A stretch of DNA of 64,000 bases from Bacteroides ndongoniae (GTDB lineage Bacteria > Bacteroidota > Bacteroidia > Bacteroidales > Bacteroidaceae), in contig NZ_FNVV01000014.1 in the NCBI RefSeq assembly GCF_900108345.1, positions 2,031,664 through 2,095,663 on the forward strand, read 5' to 3'. Made by a program: the position numbers and the translations under genes. Below, piece after piece: positions 51,640-60,335 of the stretch; the first letter of the stretch is position 1, and each line of letters begins with the position of its first letter. The notes under the pieces were generated by a model. It saw only the letters and a program-made list of their open reading frames with translations. It searched no databases and had not been told where the DNA came from.

Positions 51640-53580
51640 ATGCTATCGCCCGTCTACTACCAGATATTGAAACAGTACTGGGGATACGACTCCTTCCGCG
51701 GCATACAGGAAGACATCATCCGCAGCATCAGCGAGGGCAACGACACGCTGGGGCTGATGCCTACCGGCGGCGGCAAGTCCATCACCTTCCAAGTGCCTGC
51801 CCTGGCACAGGAAGGGCTGTGTCTTGTCGTCACCCCCTTGATAGCCCTGATGAAAGACCAGGTGCAGAACCTGCGCAAACGGGGCATCAAGGCACTTGCC
51901 ATCTACTCGGGTATGGACCGGCAGGCCATTGTCACCGCCCTCGAAAACTGCATTTTCGGCAACTACAAGTTCCTCTACATCTCGCCCGAACGGCTCGGCA
52001 CCGACATCTTCCGCACCAAACTGCGCAAGATGCACATCAGCATGATCACCGTCGACGAAAGCCACTGCATCTCGCAATGGGGCTACGACTTCCGTCCCGC
52101 CTACCTGAAGATAGCCGAAGTGCGCGACCTGCTACCCGGCGTCCCCGTGCTGGCACTCACCGCTACCGCCACCCCCGAAGTGGTAAAGGACATACAGGCA
52201 CGCCTCCATTTCCGCCGCGAAAACGTTTTCCGCATGAGTTTCGAACGCGAGAATCTGGCCTACATCGTCCGCCACACCGAGAACAAGACCGCCGAACTGC
52301 TGCACATCCTGCGCCGCATGGAGGGTAGCGCCATCGTCTACGTGCGCAACCGCCGCCGCACCCGCGAGACCGCCGAACTACTAAACAACGAACATATCAC
52401 CGCCGACTTCTATCACGCCGGACTGGACGACGCCGCCAAAGACATCCGCCAACACCGCTGGCAGACGGGCGAAAGCCGTGTCATGGTAGCCACCAACGCC
52501 TTCGGCATGGGCATCGACAAGCCTGACGTACGTCTGGTCATCCACCTCGACCTGCCCGACTCCGTCGAAGCCTACTTTCAGGAAGCCGGTCGTGCCGGAC
52601 GCGACGGACAGAAAGCCTATGCCGTCATCCTCTACGCCCGGTCCGACAAAGCCGCGCTGCGCAAACGCGTGCCCGATACCTTCCCCGAGAAAGACTACAT
52701 CAAGGACGTTTACGAACACTTGCAATACTACTACCAGATGGCGATGGGCGACGGGCAGGACTGTGTGCGCGAGTTCGACATCGAGGACTTCTGCCGCAAG
52801 TTCAAGTACTTCCCCGTGCCCGTGGACAGCGCCTTGAAGATACTGACCCAGGCCGGCTACCTGGAGTACACCGACGAACAGGACAACGCCTCGCGCCTGC
52901 TTTTCACCGTACGACGCGACGAACTGTACAAACTCCGCGGGCTGGGCGACGAGACCGACCGCCTGATACAGATTATCCTTCGCTCGTATACAGGTCTGTT
53001 CACCGACTACGCCTTCATCAGCGAAGATTCGCTGGCCACGCGCACCGGCCTCACCCGCCGACAAGTGTACGAAGCGCTGATACGTCTGGCGCAACTTCAC
53101 ATCGTCAGCTACATCCCGCAGAAAAAGATACCTTATATAATATATACGCGCGAGCGGATGGACATCAGCCAGATTCATATTCCCCCCTCCGTCTATGAAG
53201 AACGGAAACGCCGCTACGAGGACCGCATCGAGTACATGCTGGAGTATGTCGAGAACGACCTGATATGCCGCAGCCGCATGCTGCTCTACTACTTCGGCGA
53301 AAAGAACGAGCACAACTGCGGACAGTGCGACACGTGCATCAGACTCCGCCACAAGAAAGGCTCTTTCGACGATGCGCCCGATCAGCTGCACCAGTCCATC
53401 CTGCAACTGCTTGCCGAAGGTCCGTTACCTCCGTCGGCCATTACCGAAAGACTCAACATCAGTCGCGAAGATGCTACCGAAGCCCTGCAACAGTTGTTGG
53501 ACGAGCAGCGTATCTTTGCCGTCAACGGTATGCTACAGCTACAACCCGGAACTACCGGAAAAGCCACCATCTGCCAATAG
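51640..53580 (+). CDS. recQ: ATP-dependent DNA helicase RecQ
   Basis: This 646-aa 3'-5' helicase has Walker A PTGGGKSITF (41-50), the DESH box VDESHCISQWG (138-148), motif VI QEAGRAGRDG, an RQC zinc site (CRSRMLLYYFG ending in CGQCDTC) and a short C-terminal domain in place of a full HRDC. With the upstream recJ it forms the end-resection pair used in gap repair and fork restart. The stop codon is TAG. Confidence 0.96.
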   Translation: MLSPVYYQILKQYWGYDSFRGIQEDIIRSISEGNDTLGLMPTGGGKSITFQVPALAQEGLCLVVTPLIALMKDQVQNLRKRGIKALAIYSGMDRQAIVTALENCIFGNYKFLYISPERLGTDIFRTKLRKMHISMITVDESHCISQWGYDFRPAYLKIAEVRDLLPGVPVLALTATATPEVVKDIQARLHFRRENVFRMSFERENLAYIVRHTENKTAELLHILRRMEGSAIVYVRNRRRTRETAELLNNEHITADFYHAGLDDAAKDIRQHRWQTGESRVMVATNAFGMGIDKPDVRLVIHLDLPDSVEAYFQEAGRAGRDGQKAYAVILYARSDKAALRKRVPDTFPEKDYIKDVYEHLQYYYQMAMGDGQDCVREFDIEDFCRKFKYFPVPVDSALKILTQAGYLEYTDEQDNASRLLFTVRRDELYKLRGLGDETDRLIQIILRSYTGLFTDYAFISEDSLATRTGLTRRQVYEALIRLAQLHIVSYIPQKKIPYIIYTRERMDISQIHIPPSVYEERKRRYEDRIEYMLEYVENDLICRSRMLLYYFGEKNEHNCGQCDTCIRLRHKKGSFDDAPDQLHQSILQLLAEGPLPPSAITERLNISREDATEALQQLLDEQRIFAVNGMLQLQPGTTGKATICQ

Positions 53581-53673
53581 CTTTCCGGCCCTCCGCAAGC
53601 CTACTTACGACGCAAGCCTGCGAATCGGATGCAGAAACCTGACAATAAATTTTTATTTGCACCCGATTTGCAC

Positions 53674-53681
53674 TATTTTTG
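53674..53681 (+). promoter_or_regulatory. -7 element of the TPR gene
   Basis: TATTTTTG with TTTT 19 nt upstream (53651-53654); 130 bp before the start codon. Confidence 0.5.
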
Positions 53682-53811
53682 TTTCACGAAAGAAACTGCC
53701 GCTCCTCCTTCAGCAAAGTTCCGAAGGCAGACAGCTGCAGGTTCCTGAGACGAAAGTGCCAGATCAAGAGGGCGTTTTCAAACATTGTAACACTTAAAAG
53801 CAAAGATAACC

Positions 53812-54771
53812 ATGGGATTCTTCAAATCTTTTTTCTCCGGCAAGCCCGAAAACCCGGAAGCGGAAAAACAAAAAAACGACCAGAAAAACTTTGAGATATT
53901 CAAGTACGACGGAATGCGTGCCCAGCGCATGGGACGCACCGACTATGCCATCAAATGCTTTACCGAAGCCCTGAAGCTGCAGGACGACTTCGAAACCATG
54001 AGCTACCTGGCACAGGTCTACATCCAGACCAACCAGCTGGAAGAAGCACGCCGTCTGCTGGAAACCATGATCCAGCACGAAGCCAATCATACAGCCACCT
54101 ACCTCACACTGGCCAACGTGTGCTACATGCTGGAAGACTATCCTGCCATGGCCGAAGCCGCACAGAAAGCCATCTCCATCGAAGAAGGCAACGCCATGGC
54201 TCACTATCTGCTGGGCAAGGCCAACAACGGACAGGGAGACGACCTGATGTGCATCGCCCACCTGACCAAAGCCATCGTACTGAAAGACGACTTCACCGAA
54301 GCCCGCCTGATGCGTGCCGAAGCCTTGACCAAAATGCACCAATACAAAGAGGCCATGGAAGACATCGAAGCCATCCTGACACAGAACGATGAGGACGAAA
54401 GTGCCCTCCTGTTGCGTGGCAAAATAAAAGAAGCCAACGGCGACGCTGACGGTGCCGAAGCCGACTATACCCACGTCACCGAACTGAATCCTTTCAACGA
54501 ACAGGGGTTCCTCTACCTGGGCCAACTGTACATCGGACAAAAGAAACTGACTGAAGCCATTGCCCTCTTCGACGAGGCCATCGACCTGAACCCCAACTTC
54601 GTGCAGGCCTATCACGAACGCGGCCGTGCCAAGCTGCTGAACGGCGACAAAGAAGGTGCCACCGAGGACATGAAAAAGGAACTCGAACTGAACCCCAAGG
54701 AAAGCGAAGCCTTCAACGGCCAGTACAATAACCAGCCCGGAGGTCGGCAGACGGACATATTGGGGCTGTAA
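53812..54771 (+). CDS. Tetratricopeptide-repeat protein
   Basis: This 319-aa soluble protein is built of about eight TPR units after a charged N-terminus (MGFFKSFFSGKPENPEAEKQ). Examples are YAIKCFTEALKLQDDFETMS (45-64), AEAAQKAISIEEGNAMAHYL and AIALFDEAIDLNPNFVQAYH. No signal peptide or catalytic domain is seen, so a protein-interaction role in the cytoplasm is inferred. It is followed by a terminator-like hairpin repeat. Confidence 0.9.
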   Translation: MGFFKSFFSGKPENPEAEKQKNDQKNFEIFKYDGMRAQRMGRTDYAIKCFTEALKLQDDFETMSYLAQVYIQTNQLEEARRLLETMIQHEANHTATYLTLANVCYMLEDYPAMAEAAQKAISIEEGNAMAHYLLGKANNGQGDDLMCIAHLTKAIVLKDDFTEARLMRAEALTKMHQYKEAMEDIEAILTQNDEDESALLLRGKIKEANGDADGAEADYTHVTELNPFNEQGFLYLGQLYIGQKKLTEAIALFDEAIDLNPNFVQAYHERGRAKLLNGDKEGATEDMKKELELNPKESEAFNGQYNNQPGGRQTDILGL

Positions 54772-54778
54772 GACCTGA

Positions 54779-54847
54779 TTTTTTTCCCCAGTTAGCAAAA
54801 AATTTTTTCCTAACTGGGGAAATATTTTTCTCCAACTGGGAAAAAAT
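54779..54847. repeat. CCTAACTGGG/T-run hairpin element, copy 2 (probable terminator)
   Basis: TTTCCCCAGTTAG (54784 onwards) pairs perfectly over 13 bp with CTAACTGGGGAAA, followed by ATATTTTTCTCC and a third TCCAACTGGG word. It starts 7 bp after the TPR stop codon. The element matches 9787-9853. Confidence 0.8.
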
Positions 54848-54932
54848 ATGCGCCCTACTGAGCCAACAGAATGAAGGTAAAGAAGAAACAAAGGGCATAA
54901 GCCCATTATCATAAAACTAACAGAAAAAAACG

Positions 54933-55931
54933 ATGAGTAAAGAAAAGAACAACATTGCTATATTGGGAGCAGGAGGAATAGCTACCAAAATGGCTGCTAC
55001 CTTGCAACAGATGAAGGATGTCAACTGTTACGCCGTTGCCGCACGCGACCTCCAACGCGCCCAGGCCTTTGCCAAAGAATGGGGCTTCAAACACGCCTAC
55101 GGCTCGTACGAAGAAATGGTTGCCAACCCGGAAATCGACCTTGTATACGTAGCTACGCCGCATTCGCATCATTATGAACATGCCCGGCTCTGTATCCTGC
55201 ACGGCAAAGCGGTTCTGTGCGAGAAAGCCTTTACTGCCAATGCCCGCGAAGCAGAAAGTCTGCTGCAACTGGCCAAAGAGCAACAGGTGTACATTGCCGA
55301 AGCCATCTGGACACGCTACATGCCTTTCTCGACCACTATACGCGAGCTGGCTCACAGCGGCATCATCGGCGAACCGGACATGCTTACAGCCAGCCTGGGC
55401 TATCCCGTCGCCAACAAGGAGCGCATAGCCAAACCCGAGCTGTGCGGAGGTGCCCTGCTCGACCTCGGTGTCTATCCCATCAACTTTGCACGCATGGTTT
55501 TCGATACCGACATCGCAGACATACAGTCGCACTGCGTGAAGAACGAATATGGCGTAGATATCCAGGAAAGCATTTCTTTCCGCTATGCCGACGGCAAAAT
55601 GGCAGCTCTACAAGCTACGGTGAGCTGCGCCAACAACCGCCAGGGCATCATCTCGGGCGATAAAGGATACATCATAGTAGACAACATCAACAACCCACAC
55701 CAGGCAGCCATCTACAATGCAGACCACCAACTGGTGAAGATCTACGATTGCCCGCCCCAAATCAGCGGTTATGAGTACGAAGTACAGGCCTGCATCGATG
55801 ACCTGCGCAAAGGAAAGCTGGAACCTACAGCCATGCCTCATGCCGAAACACTGGCCATCATGCGCCTGCTCGACCAGCTGCGGGCCGAATGGGGAGTTGT
55901 CTATCCGGCCGACCATGGTGCTACAATTTAA
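54933..55931 (+). CDS. Gfo/Idh/MocA-family oxidoreductase
   Basis: This 332-aa NAD(P)-dependent dehydrogenase has the Rossmann loop LGAGGIATKM (11-20), YVATPHSHHYEHA, the catalytic-lysine motif CEKAFT (the EKP equivalent) and LCGGALLDLGVYPINFARMV. The closest types act on trans-1,2-dihydrobenzenediol or sugar substrates. The actual substrate is unknown. The EEP hydrolase gene follows 12 bp later. Confidence 0.9.
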   Translation: MSKEKNNIAILGAGGIATKMAATLQQMKDVNCYAVAARDLQRAQAFAKEWGFKHAYGSYEEMVANPEIDLVYVATPHSHHYEHARLCILHGKAVLCEKAFTANAREAESLLQLAKEQQVYIAEAIWTRYMPFSTTIRELAHSGIIGEPDMLTASLGYPVANKERIAKPELCGGALLDLGVYPINFARMVFDTDIADIQSHCVKNEYGVDIQESISFRYADGKMAALQATVSCANNRQGIISGDKGYIIVDNINNPHQAAIYNADHQLVKIYDCPPQISGYEYEVQACIDDLRKGKLEPTAMPHAETLAIMRLLDQLRAEWGVVYPADHGATI

Positions 55932-55943
55932 ACAAGCGTATCC

Positions 55944-56705
55944 ATGAAGAAACATTTACTGGCTTACACTCTTGCCTTGTGCTGCGGACTCTGCTCCTGC
56001 GGACAGGATATAATACCCGTGCGTGTCATGTCCTACAATGTACACAACTGCATTGGGCTGGACAACGTTCGCGACTACAACCGTATAGCAGAAGTCATCA
56101 AGCAAGCTGATCCCGACGTAGTGGCTCTGCAGGAACTGGACAGCATGACTCAACGTAACAATGGTGTCTATGCCTTAAAAGAACTGGAAACATTCACCGG
56201 CATGCACGGTATTTTTGTATCTGCCATTCCCTTTCAAGGAGGAAGTTACGGCATCGGCTTGTTGTCCAAAGAACAGCCGTTGAGTTACAAGAAAATACCT
56301 ATGCCCGGACGCGAAGAACAGCGAACCATGCTCGTGGCCGAATTTAAGGACTATGTGTTCTGCGCCACCCACTTATCGCTAACGCCCGAAGACCAGCTGG
56401 CATCTGTACGGGAGATTCTGAAAATAGTAGAAAAGTACCACCACAAACCAGTACTGCTGGCAGGCGACATGAACTCCCGTCCCAATGAAAAGCCTCAGCA
56501 GGAACTGAATCGGCACTTCACCACACTGAGCGATACCACCGCATATACGTTCCCAGCCGACCGTCCCGACCACTGTATTGACTACATCTATGGGTATACC
56601 GCAAATGAATGTGACTTCAAGGTGTTGCAACAAAATGTCTTGCCTGAGACCACTGCTTCGGACCACCGTCCCGTACAAGTGGACGTTCTGGTACTAAAAA
56701 AGTAA
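55944..56705 (+). CDS. Endonuclease/exonuclease/phosphatase-family lipoprotein
   Basis: This 253-aa protein has a lipoprotein signal ending GLCSC (Cys19). EEP motifs follow in order: VMSYNVHNCIG (metal Asn), ALQELDSM (metal Glu), FCATHLSL (catalytic His), LAGDMNSRP (Asp-Asn) and ASDHRPV (C-terminal Asp-His). Because it is exported, it is more likely an envelope phosphodiesterase or phosphatase than a DNA repair enzyme. Confidence 0.88.
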   Translation: MKKHLLAYTLALCCGLCSCGQDIIPVRVMSYNVHNCIGLDNVRDYNRIAEVIKQADPDVVALQELDSMTQRNNGVYALKELETFTGMHGIFVSAIPFQGGSYGIGLLSKEQPLSYKKIPMPGREEQRTMLVAEFKDYVFCATHLSLTPEDQLASVREILKIVEKYHHKPVLLAGDMNSRPNEKPQQELNRHFTTLSDTTAYTFPADRPDHCIDYIYGYTANECDFKVLQQNVLPETTASDHRPVQVDVLVLKK

Positions 56706-56741
56706 TTTTGATACTCTTTTCAAAAAAAACATGGAATATTG

Positions 56742-56771
56742 TTTGCTTTTAAAAGAAAAGTATTACTTTTG
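56742..56771 (+). promoter_or_regulatory. Promoter of the Phe/Tyr operon
   Basis: TTTG (56742-56745), 18 nt and TACTTTTG (56764-56771). The leader peptide starts 33 bp after the -7 element. Confidence 0.75.
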
Positions 56772-56804
56772 CCCCATAATTAAAAACAAAAAGAGAACAA
56801 AAGC

Positions 56805-56891
56805 ATGAATCTGTTTACTTACGCATATTACTTCTTCTTTTACTTTTACTTTAGCAACAAAGTAGAGCGGGAGTTTGTATGTGTCAAGTGA
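56805..56891 (+). CDS. Phe/Tyr-rich leader peptide of the pheA attenuator (28 aa)
   Basis: The peptide begins MNLFTYAYYFFFYFYF and continues SNKVEREFVCVK, with 7 Phe and 5 Tyr in 28 residues and twelve aromatic residues in the first 24. It lies between a good promoter and a rho-independent terminator, ahead of the prephenate dehydratase gene. Ribosome stalling at these codons under Phe (or Tyr) shortage would control the downstream operon. Confidence 0.92.
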   Translation: MNLFTYAYYFFFYFYFSNKVEREFVCVK

Positions 56892-56971
56892 CAGTGACGC
56901 TTAAGAACTGAATTAAGAACTTAAAGTTAAAGATATGAATCCCGCTCCCATGTTTGGAAGCGGGATTTTTT
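56865..56971 (+). promoter_or_regulatory. Transcription attenuator of the Phe/Tyr operon
   Basis: The terminator stem is AATCCCGCT (56938-56946) with AGCGGGATT (56959-56967), then a T run. The alternative partner GAGCGGGA at 56865-56872, inside the leader peptide just after the aromatic codons, can pair with TCCCGCTC (56940-56947) and block the terminator. A ribosome stalled on Phe/Tyr codons leaves this segment free; a ribosome at the stop codon (56889) does not. This is the classical mutually exclusive arrangement. Confidence 0.88.
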
Positions 56972-56987
56972 GTTACAGTACAGACTT

Positions 56988-57836
56988 ATGAAAAGAATAG
57001 CCATTCAGGGAACATTGGGTTCCTTCCACGACATTGCAGCCCACCGATACTTCGAAGGTGAAGACATCGAACTGATATGCTGCGCTACATTCGAGGACGT
57101 ATTCAAGTCCATTCGCCAGGACAGCCAAGTGATTGGTATGCTGGCCATTGAAAACACCATTGCCGGAAGCCTGCTTCACAACAACGAACTGTTGCGGCAA
57201 AGCGGCACGCAAATCATCGGCGAACACAAACTGCGCATCTCGCACAGCTTTGTCTGCCTGCCCGAAGAGGACTGGAACGACATCACCGAAGTCAACTCGC
57301 ACCCCATCGCACTGATGCAGTGCCGCGATTTCCTCAGCCAGCATCCTAACATCAAAGTTGTGGAAGGCGAAGACACCGCCCGTAGTGCCGAAATCATCCA
57401 GAAGGAACACCTGAAAGGACATGCAGCTATCTGTTCGAAAGCAGCAGCCGAACTGTATGGCATGAAAGTATTGCAGGAAGGCATTGAGACAAACAAGCAC
57501 AACTTCACCCGTTTCCTAGTAGTGGCCGACCCCTGGCAGGTAGACGAACTGAACCGCCACCGCTCGCACGAGGTGAACAAAGCAAGCATCGTATTCACCC
57601 TACCGCACACCGAAGGAAGCCTGTCGCAAGTGTTGTCCATCCTGTCGTTCTACCGCATCAACCTGACGAAGATACAGTCGCTGCCCATCATCGGACGGGA
57701 ATGGGAATACCAATTCTATGTAGACGTCGTGTTCGACAATGTACTGAAATACAAACAATCCATCGCGGCCATCACACCGCTGACCAAAGAACTTAAAATA
57801 CTGGGAGAATATGAAGAAGGAAAATCTACACTGTGA
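56988..57836 (+). CDS. pheA: Prephenate dehydratase
   Basis: This 282-aa enzyme converts prephenate to phenylpyruvate. Motifs are QGTLGSFHDIAAHRYF (6-21), IENTIAGSLLHNNELL, NFTRFLVV (the TRF catalytic motif) and a C-terminal ACT domain (SIVFTLPHTEGSLSQVLSIL, residues about 198-217) for feedback by Phe. No chorismate mutase domain is present; that activity is on the DAHP synthase fusion downstream. The start at 56988 follows the attenuator by 17 bp. The aminotransferase gene overlaps it by 26 bp. Confidence 0.95.
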   Translation: MKRIAIQGTLGSFHDIAAHRYFEGEDIELICCATFEDVFKSIRQDSQVIGMLAIENTIAGSLLHNNELLRQSGTQIIGEHKLRISHSFVCLPEEDWNDITEVNSHPIALMQCRDFLSQHPNIKVVEGEDTARSAEIIQKEHLKGHAAICSKAAAELYGMKVLQEGIETNKHNFTRFLVVADPWQVDELNRHRSHEVNKASIVFTLPHTEGSLSQVLSILSFYRINLTKIQSLPIIGREWEYQFYVDVVFDNVLKYKQSIAAITPLTKELKILGEYEEGKSTL

Positions 57837-59118
57837 TACAGCTACGAGTAGTGAGCTACGAGCTACGAGTAGTGAGCTACGAGCTACGAGTAATGGGTTA
57901 CGAGCTACGAGTAATGGGTTACGAGCTACGAGTAAGGAGCTACAAGCTACGAGTTACAGGCCGGCGGACCGGTTGTCTTCCGTCAGCGAATACTACTTCT
58001 CGCGCAAGCTGAAGGAAGTGGCACAGATGAATGCCCAAGGAATGGACGTTATCAGTCTGGGTATCGGAAGCCCCGACATGCCGCCCTCCGAACAGACCAT
58101 CCGCACCTTGTGCGAAGCTGCCCAGAACCCCGACGGTCACGGCTACATGCCCTATGTAGGCATCCCCGAACTGCGCTCGGCCTTTGCCGCATGGTACAAG
58201 CGCTGGTACGGCGTGGAACTGGACCCCAAGACCGAAATACAACCGCTGATCGGTTCGAAAGAAGGTATCCTGCACGTCACACTGGCTTTCGTCAACCCCG
58301 GCGAACAGGTACTGGTGCCCAATCCCGGCTACCCAACCTATACGTCACTAAGCAAGATTCTGGGAGCCGAAGTGGTGAATTACAACCTGCGCGAGGACAA
58401 CGGCTGGATGCCCGACTGGGAACAGCTGGAAGCCATGGACACGAGCCGCGTCAAGCTGATGTGGACCAACTATCCCAACATGCCGACCGGCGCACCCGCC
58501 ACGCCCGAGCTGTACGAACGTCTGGTTGACTTTGCCCGCCGCCGTGGCATCATCATCGTGAACGACAATCCCTACAGCTTCATCCTGAACGACCATCCGC
58601 TGAGCATCCTCAGCGTGCCGGGTGCCAAGGACTGCTGCATCGAGTTCAACTCGATGAGCAAGAGCCACAACATGCCCGGCTGGCGTATCGGTATGCTGGC
58701 CTCGAACCCGCAATTCGTACAATGGGTGCTGAAGGTAAAGAGCAACATCGACAGCGGTATGTTCCGCGCCATGCAGCTGGCTGCCGCCACTGCCCTCGAC
58801 GCCACTGCCGACTGGTACGAAGGTAACAACTGCAACTACCGCAACCGCCGCCAACTGGCCGGAGAAATCATGCACACACTGGGCTGCACCTACGACGAAC
58901 GTCAGGTAGGCATGTTCCTCTGGGGACGCATCCCCGACTGGTGCAAGGATGTGGAAGAGCTGACCGAACGCGTGCTACACGAGGCCCGTGTCTTCATCAC
59001 CCCCGGCTTCATCTTCGGCTCGAACGGTGCACGCTACATCCGCATCTCGCTCTGCTGCAAGGATGCCAAACTGGCGGAAGCATTGGAGAGAATAAAGAAA
59101 ATGAAGAGTGAAGAATGA
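57811..59118 (+). CDS. Class I/II PLP-dependent aminotransferase with repeat-derived N-terminal insertion
   Basis: This 435-aa enzyme should transaminate phenylpyruvate/4-hydroxyphenylpyruvate. The conserved part begins near residue 50 (PADRLSSVSEYYFSRKLKEV), with LGIGSPDMPPSEQT, TNYPNMPTGAPA and the PLP lysine Lys284 in NSMSKSHNMPGWRIG. Before it lie five 7-residue repeats (ATSSELR, ATSSELR, ATSNGLR, ATSNGLR, ATSKELQ) encoded by 21-bp tandem units at 57841-57945. Homologues as I know them start close to the ADRLxSVSEYYFSRKL segment, so the repeat is an in-frame expansion between the ATG overlapping pheA and the enzyme. Confidence 0.92.
   Translation: MKKENLHCDTATSSELRATSSELRATSNGLRATSNGLRATSKELQATSYRPADRLSSVSEYYFSRKLKEVAQMNAQGMDVISLGIGSPDMPPSEQTIRTLCEAAQNPDGHGYMPYVGIPELRSAFAAWYKRWYGVELDPKTEIQPLIGSKEGILHVTLAFVNPGEQVLVPNPGYPTYTSLSKILGAEVVNYNLREDNGWMPDWEQLEAMDTSRVKLMWTNYPNMPTGAPATPELYERLVDFARRRGIIIVNDNPYSFILNDHPLSILSVPGAKDCCIEFNSMSKSHNMPGWRIGMLASNPQFVQWVLKVKSNIDSGMFRAMQLAAATALDATADWYEGNNCNYRNRRQLAGEIMHTLGCTYDERQVGMFLWGRIPDWCKDVEELTERVLHEARVFITPGFIFGSNGARYIRISLCCKDAKLAEALERIKKMKSEE
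57841..57956 (+). repeat. 21-bp GAGCTACGAGTAGT tandem repeat inside the aminotransferase gene
   Basis: Five 21-bp units start at 57841, 57862, 57883, 57904 and 57925, with a partial sixth to 57956. Each reads GCTACGAG plus a 13-nt variable part (TAGTGAGCTACGA, TAATGGGTTACGA, TAAGGAGCTACAA). The unit length is a multiple of three, and the chosen frame avoids the TAG and TAA triplets in the other frames. Confidence 0.88.
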
Positions 59119-59245
59119 AGAACGGAGAATTTTAGACTGCTTCATTCGTAAACCACAGAAACAATTAATAAACATAAGAACCTACAATGATGAATCCGTA
59201 AGAACGAGAATGCCACCGCAGATAAATTCTTCATTCTTCATTCAT
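59103..59245. repeat. GAAGAATGAAGAAC foldback between aminotransferase and DAHP synthase genes
   Basis: GAAGAGTGAAGAATGAAG (59102 onwards, overlapping the aminotransferase stop) faces TTCTTCATTCTTCATTC (59226-59242) in inverted orientation, about 95 bp apart. Confidence 0.65.
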
Positions 59246-59264
59246 CATGCTTAATTCAATCGTT

Positions 59265-60332
59265 ATGGAACTCGAATTAGAAAAGATTGCCCTCCCGGGC
59301 GTCGACGACAAACGTCCCTTGGTGATTGCAGGTCCGTGCAGCGCCGAAACAGAAGAACAAGTAATGAACACTGCCAAACTACTGGCAGATAAGGGAATCA
59401 AAATATTCCGTGCCGGCATCTGGAAGCCGCGCACCAAACCCGGAGGCTTCGAAGGCATCGGCGTAGAAGGCCTGGCATGGCTCAAGGAAGTGAAGAAAGA
59501 AACAGACATGTACGTCGCTACCGAAGTAGCTACCGCCAAACATGTATTCGAGGCACTGAAGGCCGGCATCGACATCCTGTGGATAGGCGCACGCACCACA
59601 GCCAACCCCTTTGCCATGCAGGAGATAGCCGACGCATTGCGCGGTGTGGACATTCCCGTGCTGGTGAAGAACCCCGTCAATCCTGACCTCGAACTGTGGA
59701 TCGGTGCCCTGGAGCGCATCAATCAGGCCGGACTGAAACGTCTGGCAGCCATCCACCGCGGATTCTCGGCATACGATAAGCGGATTTATCGCAATCTGCC
59801 CCAGTGGCACATCCCCATCGAACTGCGCCGCCGCATCCCCAACCTGCCTATTCTGTGTGACCCCAGCCACATCGGCGGTAAGCGCGAACTCGTGGCACCG
59901 CTGTGTCAGCAGGCCATGGACCTGGGTTTCGACGGCCTCATCGTAGAGAGCCACTGCAATCCGGATGCTGCCTGGAGCGACGCCGCACAACAGGTGACGC
60001 CAGACATTCTGGACTACATACTGAATCTGCTCGTCATCCGCGAAACCAACCAGAGCACCGAAAACCTGGCCGAACTGCGTAAGCAGATTGACGAGTGCGA
60101 CGACAACCTGATTCAGGAACTGGCCAAACGTATGCGAGTGGCTCGCGAAATAGGTACTTACAAGAAGGAGCACGGCATGACCATCCTTCAGACCGGCCGC
60201 TACAATGAAATCCTCGAAAAGCGCGGCTCGCAAGGTGCCCTCTGTGGTATGGATTCGGAATTCATCAAGAAAGTATTCGAAGCTATCCACGAGGAGAGTG
60301 TAAGGCAGCAGATGGAAATCATTAATAAATAA
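59265..60332 (+). CDS. Bifunctional 3-deoxy-7-phosphoheptulonate synthase / chorismate mutase
   Basis: This 355-aa fusion has a type I-beta DAHP synthase (about residues 1-250; RPLVIAGPCSAETEEQV, IFRAGIWKPRTKPGGFEG, LCDPSHIGGKREL) and a C-terminal AroQ chorismate mutase (about 262-355; LAELRKQIDECDDNLIQELA, RMRVAREIGTYKKEH). It commits carbon to the shikimate pathway and makes prephenate for pheA and tyrA. The same domain order is known in Prevotella nigrescens, where the mutase domain mediates feedback. ATG 59265 is preferred; an ATG at 59247 would add six residues and sits next to the repeat. Confidence 0.95.
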   Translation: MELELEKIALPGVDDKRPLVIAGPCSAETEEQVMNTAKLLADKGIKIFRAGIWKPRTKPGGFEGIGVEGLAWLKEVKKETDMYVATEVATAKHVFEALKAGIDILWIGARTTANPFAMQEIADALRGVDIPVLVKNPVNPDLELWIGALERINQAGLKRLAAIHRGFSAYDKRIYRNLPQWHIPIELRRRIPNLPILCDPSHIGGKRELVAPLCQQAMDLGFDGLIVESHCNPDAAWSDAAQQVTPDILDYILNLLVIRETNQSTENLAELRKQIDECDDNLIQELAKRMRVAREIGTYKKEHGMTILQTGRYNEILEKRGSQGALCGMDSEFIKKVFEAIHEESVRQQMEIINK

Positions 60333-60335
60333 GGA

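Noticed and set aside
57841-57956. Intergenic repeat with the aminotransferase starting after it
   Set aside because: No ATG with a plausible ribosome-binding site was found between the repeat and the conserved region, while the ATG at 57811 overlaps pheA in the usual coupled manner. An internal alternative start cannot be fully excluded.
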